From assembly GCF_002994745.2 (NCBI RefSeq), contig NC_037092.1, positions 68,795,823 to 68,859,822 of the forward strand: a DNA stretch of 64,000 nucleotides. Direction: 5' to 3'. The DNA is from Rosa chinensis. Lineage: Eukaryota > Streptophyta > Magnoliopsida > Rosales > Rosaceae. Shown here piece after piece: positions 22,634 through 35,179 of this stretch (its first letter is position 1; every line of letters starts with the position of its first letter). The translations under genes and the position numbers were made by a program. The notes under the pieces were generated by a model. That model did no database searches and was not told where the DNA came from. It saw only the letters and a program-made list of their open reading frames with translations.

Positions 22634-25600
22634 ATGGGTAGACCAAAATTCACATTGATGAGTGACTCAGAAGAAGATGACCGAACTTCACAGAGTTCCG
22701 ATAACTGTACTGAGACCACGTTTAACCAACCACTGCAAAAAAAGTTTGTCAAAATCATAAAGAGGAAGCGACAACAGGCAGCACAGATTTCTGACAAAGA
22801 ATCTGCTGAAGAAGAAGTAAATGAAGATTCAGGACGATCGTCTGAAGATGAATCAGAATCACAAGGTGAACAGACAACGAAAAGATTTGTAATCAAAACA
22901 AGACAGCAACCAAAAAGAAAAAAACTTCAAGAAGAAGTAGATACAGAAGAAGAAAAACCAAAGAAGAAAGCCAAGAAGCAGACGAAAAGGGCACTGAAAA
23001 AAGAGGAGAAAAAAGAGACACAGAAAGCAAAGATTGAGTGGAAGCAACAGAAGTGCACGCTCAGTGCATTCTGGAGGATGGTCAACGCACACAAAGGTAG
23101 AATACCAGACCAAACGAAAGAGATTTTGATGGGTACCGACTTTGGTGAAATGATAGAACCTTTCTGGCAGGACAAGATAACCGAGATCCAGCTGCACAAA
23201 CATGAAGCGGACCTGGAGATACTCCTAAGGCACTTCGACCGCACCAACAACAAGTGGAAGTTTGGGGATATTGTTATGGAAATAACGGAGGAGGATGTCA
23301 CGGCTTTATTTCACCTCCCGGCTGAAGGAGAAGTGTTCAATGTGAACAGAAGGGTGGTGAGGGAAGAGATGGAAGACTCTCTAATATTTGGCAGCCCTTT
23401 AAAGACGCAGGCTGTCCTCAGAACAAGGGTGGAGTCGACACTGATAGATGAGTTGACAAAGCCGGCAGAAGAGAAAGATGCCAGGAAGATAGCCGTGCTA
23501 ATGATGACATATCTATTCAGCACATTCTTCTTCACCCGAACCGGTGCTCAGATCACATGGGATATGGTCGCGATTTATGAACAGATTGAGACCATAAACA
23601 TGTACAACTGGCCAAGATTAATTCTGAACTTCTTGATGGAAGGGTTACAAAAGTATAGGAGGAACAGTCCATCTGTTTTGAATGGATGCCTTCTTCTCAT
23701 CTATTACTGGTTCCTTGAGAAGACCAAGGCAAAGACCTGGATTCCTGGAAAGCAGAATGAGACTCCACGATTCATCCGATGGTCAATAAAGGAAATTTTT
23801 AGCCTGGAGCAGATGTACATGAACGAGAACTTAGCCGTGGTAAGCAAATTACAAAAACATTATATATATACCTTACTTATAATGTTTACTACACATTACT
23901 TACTTGTTAAATGTAACAGGATCTGATAAAAGCTGGACCATGGCCTGCAAAAATTAGACTGGAAGACCTCGAGCTGGGTGATGAGGTGCAGGACACACCA
24001 AGCTTTGACAACTGGGTGAGTGGCACAACTGAGCTTGTCTGCGGCTACTAATTGTGGGGTAATAGATACATTACTGGGACCCAGTAATGTGTTAACCCAG
24101 TAATAGGCCAGTAATAGATACCTTAAACAAAGCCTATGAAGTGAATAACTGATGTTTGTTGGTTGAATTTTAAATCATTGACTTGTTTACATGTAGATAT
24201 GTGCTTTTATGGTAGTCTACTGGGGGGCAATAATATTATTACTGGTCCCCAGTGAACACATTATTGGGGACCAATACCTTGATGGTTTTGGTTATATTTT
24301 GTTGGCAGGTACCCCTGGCAAGCCAAGCGGAAGAGCAACAAAATGAAAGGCTGTCGGGGAATATCAATGAACTAATTAGGGAGATGGAGGAAGCCATTGG
24401 TGAGACAAAGCCAACAAAAGAAATGGAGGTAAAGTTAGCAAGGCTTGCCAAAGGAAATGAGGACTTGACTGCACAGAACAAGGATTTATGGGGAAAGCTG
24501 AAGGTTGCCGACGAGAGAATTAGGGAGTTGGAAATTGAAAGCGGGCCAAAAATAACCTCATCAGGGCGTTGTACATATGGCTTGAAAGGGAGAAAGGAGA
24601 GGTCCCCCCACCTGTAACCCAACTTGAGATAGTTCCTTTCAAGACGAGAGTGGTCCCCCAAGATGAAGTTGAGGATGAAAATCCAAACTTTGGACCAAGT
24701 GTCGGAGAGGAAACCCATTATGCAGCCAGTGCGGGAAAGTCGACGGACACGGTGACGTCAGCGTTTCCTATTGCACAGGAAGTGCCTGAAGAGGAAAATG
24801 TAAGCCTTTTTCCTCTGGGGCAACAAGAACATGGGAATGAAGAGGAAGATGTACAACTTGACAACATTATAAGGAATATTGCTGAGAAAGAAGTGATGGA
24901 ATTAATTGTGAAGGAAAAAAAGATGGAAGGGACCCATGCAGATCAGGAACAACAGAAGAAAACTCCGCAGATACATTCTATAGTGAAAAACGTGAAGACA
25001 TACCGGAGGGCTACCAAGAAGGCTAGAGAGGAGGAGTGGGAGTACGACACTCCGGAAGAGGCAAAAATTTCAAAGCGAGCTGCACCTAAGAAAGCAGGAA
25101 TCATGCCACAAGCCCATGGAAAATTTCACAACAAGATAAAGCTTAAGGGAGTCAAATGCGATAAGCAAACATGGAAAACACTGGACCCAGCAGTGGCAAG
25201 ACACTATCGAGACTTCTTCAACGTTGCTCAGAAGGACACGTAAGTACACAGCGTGGTTTAAAATTGGTGTAACAATTTAATTTCTGTTTTTCATACTGAT
25301 AAAATCTGTGTTGGAATCAAATGTTTCTGTTTCAATAGGACCGAGTTCTGGATCAGCAGTGATCTTCTACGCCGGATCACCAAGCACGACCTAAGAGTAA
25401 TAATCCAAGAGGGGGACATTGAAACTGATGTAAGTCTTTCAATGAGTGGCTCCATTCAATGATCTATTGCACCCTAGTATAATGATTACTGCCCCCCAGT
25501 AATCTCATCAATTACTGCAATTTTCCTTTCTCTTATTACTTATACAGTTTTGATGGAAAGTCCACGTACCCAATGTTGCAGGTGATCACCGTTTATATTG

Positions 25601-26882
25601 ACTTGCTGAAGTCTGATGCTGAAAAGCAAAATGCGCAAGTGGGATTCCTCGCAGTAAACGCATCGGTAAGTAGCCTAAACCAAATGTATTGAGTTATGTG
25701 TTTATTGGAAAGCAACATTGAGTAACATGCTGAAATATGGAGTACTCTTTGTGTTTACTGGGGTGCAACAATCAATCTACTGGGGTGCAGTAGATAGTTT
25801 ATGGCCCAATTTCTGGCAATGAATATATATAATTTTGTGTTTTGAAGATGTTCTGTTTATTTATTTCATTTTGAATGAAAAATAAACTGTTCTATGTCGA
25901 CCTATTAGGGGCCAGTATGCATATTATTGCCCCCCAGTAATGTGTCTACTACCCCCACTGAACAAGCAAAACTTGAACCAGATTCAATGATAAGTTTTAT
26001 TGTTAACTTGAATTAACTTGGTTACGTTCTTTTCACAGTACTATGCTATAAAGTATGAACAGACGAAAGAACAAGACGAGGACACTAGACCTTTTGAGTG
26101 TGGGGTCGAGACAATGATTTATGAACCACTGTGGTCAGTCTTCCGATTCAAAAAGGTGCTATTACCAATTCACCACATCACAAGCATGCACTACACCTTA
26201 CTGGTAATTGACAATGAAAAAAGGAGCTTCAGTCATATGAATTCATTGAGGCCGCCAGTAGATGAATTCAACAATGAGGAGAAGTACCACCTGAATGTAG
26301 CAAGAGTGGTATGTAGTAATTACACAAATTCAGTTTCATCTTTCAATACTGTTGGCATGCTTTTGTGGAACTAAAATTCTATATCTGCAAAAAACAGGTA
26401 AAGCACATAAAGAAATTCATACATTCTGTGAACTTGACTAAGATGAGAATGCCGGGAGAAAGCCAAGATCCAAATGTCACTCGAGAAAAATGCAAAGGCG
26501 AAGACGATAAGGAAAACCTGATTATCGTTGAAGAAGCAATGACTGAGGATGAAAAACAAACCAGGAACTGGATCTTACAGAATAACGTTGCGGAGACAGA
26601 CTATGAACTCTATGAAGACTTTGACTGCCCGCAACAGAATCCATCATCGTAAGTACATTGAAACAAAATATTTGTGATAATACTTGTGTAACATTTGTCA
26701 TTGCTGCCTACATTCCTAAACATAAATTATTTTTACTTCTTTACAGTGGTGATTGCGGGCCCTTTATGCTACATTACATGGAGAGCATTGTAAATGGCGT
26801 AGAACCAACCAAGGAAGGCGGGGACAACATGAGGAAAAGACTGCTTGAGAGGTTCATGCACCTAGTATTGGGGAGAAAGTGA
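22634..26882 (+). pseudogene. ULP1-like cysteine protease of the MULE, one frameshift
   Basis: Exons 22634-23839, 23920-24015, 24309-25239, 25339-25429, 25582-25665, 26039-26308, 26398-26648 and 26747-26882; every junction is GT..AG. They total 3065 nt, one short of 1022 codons. The N-terminus is acidic and lysine-rich. A central globular region (QKCTLSAFWRMVNAHKGRIP through WIPGKQNETPRFIRWSIKEI) resembles the domain preceding ULP1 in plant transposon proteins; a coiled-coil-like charged region follows. The C-terminal C48-type protease has HYTLLVIDN (His, 26189-26191), FSHMNSL (Asn where Asp is usual, 26240-26242) and QQNPSSGDCGPFML (Gln and Cys, Cys at 26754-26756). Around 24540 the frame shifts by one lost base, after GNEDLTAQNKDLWGKL, so the protein would end early at 24617. 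Family members are SUMO-protease-like; their role in transposition is unknown. Confidence 0.8.
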
Positions 26883-27080
26883 GGCATGAGATTAGATATA
26901 ACATATTTAGACATGTAGTTTTCATATCCGAAGAGTAGGGATTGTAAAGTTGTGGTAATAGCCTAATCTTCAAACTATGGTGAAATGAACTGCGTTATTG
27001 GATGATATAGTATACTGAAGCTGACTTCAATTAGAAGCAGGCACTTTACACAAATGCTCTAAAATAGACATGTTACTACC

Positions 27081-27800
27081 TCATATGTCCCAATAAACCA
27101 ATTACTGCCCCCAAGTATTGCCACCCAATAAGCATTAAACCTGTTGGAAAATTGAACTTGTGCTATGTAATTGAAATTTTAATCATCCCAACAGTCAGAA
27201 TCTGCCATGTGCAAAGAAAAATGTTTATTTGAGCCTGAATATAATCAATTACTGGCCCCCAATAAACCAATTACTGCCCCCCAGTATTGCCACCCAATAA
27301 GCATTAAACCTGTTGGAAAATTGAACTTGTGCTATGTAATTGAAATTTTAATCATCCCAACAGTCAGAATCTGCCATGTGCAAAAGAAAAATGTTTATTT
27401 GAGCCTGAATATAATCAATTACTGGCCCCCAATAAATCAATTACTGCCCCCCAGTATTGCCACCCAATAAGCATTAAACTTGTTGGAAAATTGAACTTGT
27501 GCTATGTAATTGAAATTTTAATCATCCCAACAGTCAGGATCTGCCATGTGCAAAGAAAAATGTTTATTTGAGCCTGAATATAATCAATTACTGGCCCCCA
27601 ATAAACCAATTACTGCCCCCCCCCCCAGTATTGCCACCCAATAAGCATTAAACCTGTTGGAAAATTGAACTTGTGCTATGTAATTGAAATTTTAATCATC
27701 CCAACAGTCAGAATCTGCCATGTGCAAAGAAAAATGTTTATTTGAGCCTGAATATAAACAATTACTGGCCCCAAATAAACCAATTACTGCCCCCCAGTAG
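27081..27800. repeat. Tandem repeat, about 4.2 units of 169-174 bp
   Basis: The unit includes GCCACCCAATAAGCATTAAA, CATCCCAACAGTCAGAATCT and TTACTGCCCCCCAGTATTGC. Landmark positions 27121, 27290, 27460 and 27634 give periods of 169, 170 and 174, the last longer because of a C-run expansion. The array lies between the 3' ends of the two convergent MULE genes. Each unit carries copies of the element-wide TACTG..CAGTA motif. Confidence 0.9.
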
Positions 27801-27839
27801 ACAAAGTCAAAACCTAAAAACTCTCTACAGAAACATAAA

Positions 27840-30800
27840 CTACTGCTGAACGAGAGGTTCAGTGCATCTCAACTTGTTATGAGTACCCATTTTGCCACAA
27901 CGGCCACAACGAATCAGCTTCTTTTCAACCTCTCCAACCGACTTGAACCGCTTCACCCTAGGCCTCCCGGGGGGCCTCTTCGCAAGGGGAGGTAATATAC
28001 ATTCAGAAGCAGAATCCTGGATAGGAAAACTGTAGCTCTTTTTGAACATATCAACATGAAAGTACTTATCAATATAATCATATACATTTTCAGAAGCAGC
28101 TTGTAATGCAGCAAGACCGTGAGGACAAGGAAAACAATTGATCTGCCATTTAACACAAGAACATGCATGATCGGAAATGTTGACTACATATGAAAAGTCA
28201 GATCGAACCTCATAAACTCTAGGACTTGAATAATGGACACTGAAACGACGAGATTTCTCCATCTGCACCTTCAACCTTTCCTCCATTTTGGGAGTTAGTT
28301 CTGTGGTCCAACGTTCTGCCTCTTCCCTCCTTTTACCCGCCATCTCCATTTGTTTAATTCTTGTCTGGTCCAGCATACAATAGACTGGCATCAAACGCTC
28401 AATTGCAATCCAAGAGTTAAATGATTCAGCAATCCCATTAGCCATAATTCCATATCGGCAACTAGTATAAAATGCACGGCACCAATTTTCCACAGGCAAT
28501 TCAGAAAGAAAAGGGTCAATAATATCGGCACCTCCAACTGCTCTAAGCAACCGCAAATTGAAACGGTATTCCTTCTGTGTAGATGAATATGCAACCTTAA
28601 AAAACTTCTGCTTTACATATTCTATCAATTTTGAATTACCTTTACCCCTATATTTACTGGCAAGGTTCGCCACCAAGTGCTTGTAACAAAACAGATGAGG
28701 ATTACCAGTAAATACCTTATCGAAAGCGCTCAACAATCCAACACCCCAATCACTAATAAATGTGATAACTCTTCCTTGAGGTTCAAGCAGACTCTTCAAA
28801 TGCTTGAAAAAGAATGTCCAGTTTGCATTTGTCTCAGAATCACAAAAACATATGGCTAGAGGATAGAAACCTGCATAAACCAGATCACAGTAAAATCAGT
28901 CTACTGGGGGCCAATAATGTTGTTATTGCACGGCAGGAAACTATCACAACGTCGCACAGCAATGTAAAAATGATATCTATCACAATTAAAGAAACTAAAA
29001 CAAGCAACATTAAGCACACAGATGAAACTAACAAAAGCCAATATTACTAGGGGCCAAGAATAAATTTATGGGGGGGCAATAAACAATACAGTTACCTTGA
29101 TTCCCATTCCTTCCAGTTGCAGACAGAATCTGCCCCTTGTAAATGCTTTTACCAAACGTTCCATCAACATACAACACTGGCAAACAGAATTAGAAGCCTT
29201 CTACACAACCTCTGTAAGCTACGAAAAGCCTCTGAAAATGATTTGATGATGGTTCAACCTCCAACACAAAAGAAGAGCCGGGGCTACTCTGCAAAACAGC
29301 TTCCTTATACCAAGATAACTTGCTGAACGTGTCTGCATCGGAACCATAAATCGCTTCCTTGGCCCGATGCTTTGCTTTCAAGGCAACCTTGTATGAAATA
29401 TCAAACCCATATGTTGATTTGAACTTGCTCATAATCTCCCTTGGCTTCAATGAAAGATTAAAGCTAACATCTGCAGCCATGCAAGTCTTGACAACCTTGG
29501 ATCCCAAAAGCTTGTGTTTTTGAGTCCTAACTACACCCTTGCAAGTGTGAGTATTATTCAACTCTATGATATAAAGGCAACCATTGGCAGATGATGAAAA
29601 AGCACGAAGATGCCAATCACAACCTTCAGTTCCAACATTTGCACAGACTGCATGAATACGGTCCAAATCATTTCTCAGGAATACAAACTCGAAACCAAGT
29701 GCAATTGCATACTTCCTGAGCTTTTCACGGAGCTCAGCAGCGCCATGAAACTTATCCCCGACATTATGAATATAAGAACTCCACTCATCAGACAAATACG
29801 TCTTGTGAACTTCAGTCCTGAATGCATCACCCAAATAATCATCTTCATCAATAACTTCCGAACCACTATCCACCGAACAGTATCTCCTACAACCTCCCCC
29901 AGTCTTTAAAACTGAAATATCGACACACTCTAACCTATGTATTCTGGCAGAGCAAAACAGCATCTGGAAATCACGATCATTACGCAGAAAACAGACTTCA
30001 CAACTTGGAACTGAATACTGAAGCTCAACAATATCAGTTGGGGAAAACTGGAATGTGCGGAAAATGTCTTCATACAACTCAGAGTAGCTCATGCATTGAT
30101 TCAAAGGAATCATATAACCTTTGCCAGAGTAAAGGCACCTAGCAACCAGAGGATCAGCCATAGACCTACGAGGAAAACACAGGCAAACGAATCTATTGTT
30201 AAACCTAAAACACATATTACTGCTCCCCAATAAACTGAATACTGCCCCCCAATAATGTAATCAAACCTACCAAAACAAAGTAGAAGCAGTACCAAACAAC
30301 TTTTAAAATGATGAAAAGGATAAGAAAAAACAACAATTACAACTACTTAATAACACATAAAACATTACTGCCCCCCAGTATAATGATTACTGGTCCCCAG
30401 TAATATAGTCAAAACAGCCATAAAAAATTTGTAAGACGTAATAAATTTCAATGCATTCAAATAAAGCATCAGTAAGAAACAATTATAGATACTAAAATAT
30501 CGTTGAACAACATTATTGGCCCCCACTAGAAATATTACTGCCTCCCAAGAATATAATCAGAACTACCGCAACACTTCGGAAACAACTCAACCGCAAAATC
30601 CAAACATGAATTCACCAAAATAAACACGAAATTAATACAGAAACTCAAAACAAACACAATGCACTCAAAAACAGCTGGAAGTTCAAAATCAAAATTACAA
30701 AAACAACTCATAACCAAAACAAACACCTGGAAGCTCTGATTCAGAAAAATCAGTTTGAAAATAAGACAACAATTCGTACAAAAAAATTCCTAAAATCAAA

Positions 30801-30901
30801 CATATTAAACAGAGCTAAAAGCCAAACGGAATAGATAGAGGTAAAGAAACAAAAGCAAACCGCAGTGGAGGAACACAAAGAGCATCTGGATCATGATCCA
30901 T
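27840..30901 (-). pseudogene. MULE transposase, complete but with one in-frame stop
   Basis: Exons on the minus strand are 30901-30861 (MDHDPDALCVPPLR), 30165-29096 and 28870-27840; phases fit exactly (714 codons). The N-terminus holds a MuDR-type DNA-binding region (FRNDLDRIHAVCANVGTEGC then HTC, a zinc-binding pattern). The MULE catalytic domain keeps its acidic triad: Asp in VDGTF (29163-29165), Asp in ISDWG (28749-28751) and Glu in IAESFNSW (28425-28427). A SWIM zinc finger (CSCVKWQINCFPCPHG, about 28120-28165) and a C-terminal CGRCGKMGTHNKLRC knuckle follow. A single TAA (29192-29190) interrupts the frame between RGCVEGF and FCLPVLYVDG, just before the first Asp. Everything else looks functional. 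An alternative start is the ATG at 30161. Confidence 0.88.
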
Positions 30902-31540
30902 GTGAAAATCACAGCAGAATTTCTCTCTCTATGAATCTCAAAACTTCTACCACAAGCTCTAAATATAAATTGTAAGAGCTTCACACACCGAACTCGCCGT
31001 AAAGCTTCACAAACCGGAACCAGGGAGCTTCTCTCTCCTGTCTATGTAAATCGCACAGCTCCTCTCTCTCTCTCTCTAAAATGATAGAGCTCCACACTCA
31101 AAACCCAGGGGGCTTCTCTCTCTACAGATACAGCCGAACCTCTCTCACTAAAATCGGAGAGATTCGCTCCCTAAATCACTTTTCTGTTACGATTTCAAAA
31201 CGTTTCAGTTATAGAGGGGCAAAAGCGTCCAGAAAATTGAATAAAACAGCCACGTGTTGAAAAAGTTGGGTAATTGGGGTTTCAAAATGAAAACTGATGA
31301 TTAAGTGGGCAATCTCTTAGAGTGTTTGGGTAAATGGGGTTAAATGTCCCAGAAATTGGGTAAATGATCATTTTCCCATTTTTTTAAGCTATAAACTAAC
31401 TAGAGTTTATGCCCCAATTAATGTCGTGGAAATTGAACCCCAGAACTTTTTTGAAAAAAAAAAATCTTAAGATCATAATTTCTAGCTAAAACTATAAACT
31501 ATATATAACACACCATTTTTAGCCAAAATCACATATTCTT

Positions 31541-31720
31541 TTTTAGTTGAAAATGTCAATCTCATTAAGCATTTCAGCAAGTAGTATAATAGTGACTTGT
31601 CCAAAGGGCCGTCAGTAGAAGCCCTCTGGACACAACCCTACCACACCCCTCGCACGAGTATACTACTTAGCATGCCCCTAGCACACTCACCTTTTTTGAT
31701 TAAGCACAAAACAAGAAACT
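31541..31720 (-). mobile_element. LINE-like retroposon tail
   Basis: On the minus strand the end reads CTTAATGAGATTGACATTTT then CAACTAAAAAA, a typical LINE 3' end. The flanking AAATCACATATTCTT (31526-31540) recurs in near-identical form at about 36384-36398 and again at 36424-36440, marking the insertion site of the whole block. Confidence 0.5.
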
Positions 31721-32729
31721 AAGTAAACTCTGAAATCAATAAATTTTCTACTAAGCTACTTGTTTCTTGTCTATCTTTCCCACTCAAAAAAAATAAAAAT
31801 AAAATAAAAATAGGCCTATCATCCTTTTGTAATAAAGGATGGAGACCCAAAACTAAAATACTAAATAAAGATCTAAAAAAACCTAAATTCCATACAAAGC
31901 CCAATGAACCCAATAGGCCCAGCTTTGAGAAACCTTAGCAGATTACCAAAATCTAGGCCCAATTTGCGATTGATTTTGGAGCTGCTTTTGAAACCAAAAG
32001 TGCTTTTACAATTTAATTGGGCTGTTTGGTAAAACCTCTACAATTAGCTTCCGGATGGAAGCGCTTCCTTCAACCACAGAAATCAAGAAACTCAATTCTG
32101 TAGCTTTGGAAATCTGCTTCTGCGGGAATCAAGTTGAAGACGCGGAAAAGTTAATGAAATTTTCAATATTGGCAAAATTGTCCTCCTGGTTTTCTTGTTT
32201 ATCCTTCGCTCTCTCACTGCTTCTTCTTCTCTGACTGGCAATGAGTCAATGCCACTCATCCTCCATATCCAGGTGCGAAATTAAAAGCAAGATGAATCAT
32301 TCTTCTTCAAGAGAGCAACATCCCACAATTATGAAGAGTTAAAACATCTGACCCATAATCTCAAACGCTCAAAGTCAATCCCATCTCCATATCTCAAGAG
32401 CTCATCGATCAACATCGAATTGAAACCTAGAAAAAGCATCTCAAAATTCCCAGAAAAGAAACTCAGAATGGCACTTGCAAGATTGAAAGCCGACTCAAAA
32501 TCCCCTTCCCATATGGGAACAAACTCGACATAATCATCACAGCATCTCAACATGGTTAAATTTCAAAACTCAAAACAAAGTATAGACCCAGAATTCATGA
32601 GAGTGAAGAGAGCGAAAGTGAAAAAAAGAGGGGAAACGAATATGGCAAATGAAATTGACCAAAGAAAAGGAGTGGAAAGGTGAAGAAAAAGGTAGATCAC
32701 GAGGAAAAATCTACAAGATGAAGACGAGA

Positions 32730-35179
32730 TGACAGGACCCGACCCAGGAATCACCCCAATTACCTGGATACGAGCCTGCGGGGCCCACATTAAGCGAAAT
32801 CCTACCGAAAATTCGGCAAAACCTCCCCTAAATATGGGCTACCCAAAAATTTCACAAACCTGGATATGATTACAACATTAACTTCTACTCAACCTACAAT
32901 ATCATATTTACAATCCAAGCACATATATTACATCCGGAAAGTTCAAATCCCAATATAACCTCCGTAAGCAACCACAATCCGAACAACAATATCCATCAAA
33001 ATCAAAAGAAAAGGCTTATCAGAGCAACACTAAAACTAAGCCGATATCATACAAGGTAGGTTAAATAATAACCTACGGACAAAAACGGAAGCGCTGATTC
33101 CCAAAGTCCTTGAGCCTGGACGCAATCTCTGCTAATCTGAAATCTGGGCATTTGAAAACGAAGGGCCCAGGGGAAAACATATAAAATCCATTAGAGTGAG
33201 TGGACAAAACCGAAACTAGAATCAAAACAATTTATGGTATGCTTCCCCATTTCTCTTTTTAACAAAACCATCATGCAGCTGAACCCTATGAAGTTCCAAC
33301 TCAATCCTTTTTCCATGAAACTCATTTGATGGCTAGGAAGGACTGCTTCCTAGGCATCTCATGCCATCGGGGAGGGACTGCCACCCGATGACGCATCGGG
33401 AGGGACTGCCAACCGGAGTAGGAGGCGGTGATTAGTTGGGACTGCCAACTAGCCACATGTAGTAGACGGAACTGCCGACTAACTACCTCAAGTCATCTGG
33501 AAGGGACTGCCAACCAGGTGACGCATCGGATGGGACTGCCAACCAAGCTGTAGTCTGGAAGGGACTGCCAACCAGACTATTACCTAGAAGGGTCTGCCAA
33601 CCAGGTAAGATACGCATGCGCCAAACTGGCCTCCTTGTCAACTGTTTCCTTTTTAATCCTTTTCTTTCCATAAAATCACATTTCAAAACTTAATACCATG
33701 CTGCATGCATTATTTAAATAAAAATAAAGGTCCACTCACAAGTGAATCCCGCAGCTAACCCTGCTGCCTGCCTGTGTCCTCCTCGCTCGAGGGCTCAGTA
33801 CGTCCTGTCACAGTTGCATGGATATAATTAACCATAATAAGGAAATACTCTAAAAAAACAACTCATTTCCCTCGGAATAAGCATCCGTTATTCACAAATT
33901 GTTATAAAACTCCCACACTTTAATTTGGGATTAATTCTATAATTCCTTAAAATCTCAATGCCCTCTAACTCAAACTACTCAACCGATTTTTAATTCGATT
34001 CTCAATCGATCAAGGACTTCACTTAATTTAAATCTTCACAAGAACCTTTCGATAACTAAATCAATTTAATCTCACCTCCTTCATCACAAATTACCACCAA
34101 TCGATAATATAAATCCTTCCAAAAATTTCCACAATCATTCTTAATTTTTCCCCTTTTTCTAATTCACGATTCCAACTCCACCTTCTCAAATTCACTCTAC
34201 TACCTAACAAATAATTCACAATAGTCCTTTAACAAGAGAATTCACCCAACACTACCAACATGACAAATCCAACAACCATGTTCAACAATCCAAAACCAAC
34301 AAAACCTCAATATCCAACAATTTCAAATTTAACACAAACTTAAAGATTAAATTCAATTCCAATCAACCCATTTATTCCAAAATCAACTTCATAACCCACA
34401 CAACTATCTCTAAACCTGCAACAACAACCAAATTCAAGTAGGAATATCCAGAAAAATCAAACAAGAACCCAAGAATTCGAGAGTTACTGTTCACGGTACT
34501 GTTCACAGTCTCAAACACCTTCAAATCTTCCTCCACCGATCAAAACGAGCTGCAACAAGGTTAGGAATACATTTAGTACTTCCCCAACAACCAAAACCCA
34601 AAGAAATTCGACCGGAAATCGCCGGAAAACTGAGATCAAAGCAAAAATCCATTTTTTTCCATTTCTGCAATTCTCCTCATATCTCCAAAACCAAAGCTAC
34701 CCAAGGTGAAATACTTACATAGCTAGAAGGAGAAGGAAGAGAGGATCACGCTGTACCCAACGATGCGTCTTGGGGTGGCCGGACGGCGACGAATTCGCCG
34801 GAGGAGTGCGACGGCGAAAAGAAAAGAAAAAAGGGGGAGGGGGGTGACTCGGGTTCTACCCGTGCTCTCTCTCTCTTTTTTTTTTTTTTTTTGATTCTTT
34901 CCCTTTTCTCTCTCTTCCATCTGTTTTAATAAGCCCTCCTTCCACAAATAGAAGCTCACAAACAAAAAGCCATGCCAAAAATAGAAATTTCTATTTTTGG
35001 TCATAACTTTTCCGATATAAATCCAATTTAAACAAACTACGTGTCCACGAACTCGATTTTTCGTATTCTACGACAATCTCAAATAAATTTTCTAATTTAC
35101 CGGACTAAAGAAAAAGTCACTCCTCAGTCAACCACGGTAAAAAGTAACTAATAAAGACTTTAAGGTACGGGGCATTACA
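32730..35179 (-). mobile_element. Solo LTR of a gypsy-type retrotransposon (2450 bp)
   Basis: On the minus strand it starts TGTAATGCCCCGTACC and ends GGGTCCTGTCA, with TG..CA termini. A perfect 5-bp target duplication CGAGA (32725-32729, 35180-35184) flanks it. There is no internal domain, so it is the product of recombination between two LTRs. Its size and TGTAATGCCCCG start resemble long plant gypsy LTRs, but the class is inferred. It holds the hairpin array at 33330-33610. Confidence 0.85.
33330..33610. repeat. Array of nine GGGACTGCCAA units, most forming hairpins with different arms
   Basis: Each unit has a GGGACTGCCAA-like core between complementary arms. CTAGGAAG/CTTCCTAG (33333-33353), CATCGGG/CCCGATG (33365-33390), TAGTTGG/CCAACTA (33433-33451) and TAGTCTGG/CCAGACTA (33550-33578) are perfect. 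TCATCTGG/CCAGGTGA and TTACCTAG/CCAGGTAA pair with one wobble or mismatch each. The remaining three units are degraded. The arms differ between units while complementarity is kept. Confidence 0.8.

Larger units (their letters stand above)
21290..31390. mobile_element. Mutator-like element (MULE) with ULP1-type protease gene, about 10 kb
   Basis: Two convergent intron-containing genes, a ULP1-like protease (+, 22634-26882) and an MULE transposase (-, 30901-27840), form one unit, as in the ULP1-carrying MULEs known from other plants. The ends are only loosely inverted: TTTAGCCCAATATTTGCCC ACCACTCC-like on the left (about 21325) against TTAACCCCATTTACCCAAA on the minus strand on the right (about 31340). 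Boundaries are therefore approximate, and I could not identify a target duplication. Non-coding parts carry many TACTG-G-run-CAGTA motifs. Confidence 0.8.

Noticed and set aside
27081..27800. Regularly spaced repeats suggesting a CRISPR array
   Set aside because: Units are contiguous ~170-bp tandem copies without unique spacers, in a plant transposon.
34723..35004. Minus-strand ORF of 93 aa
   Set aside because: Lies wholly inside the solo LTR, is low complexity and has no start context or domain.
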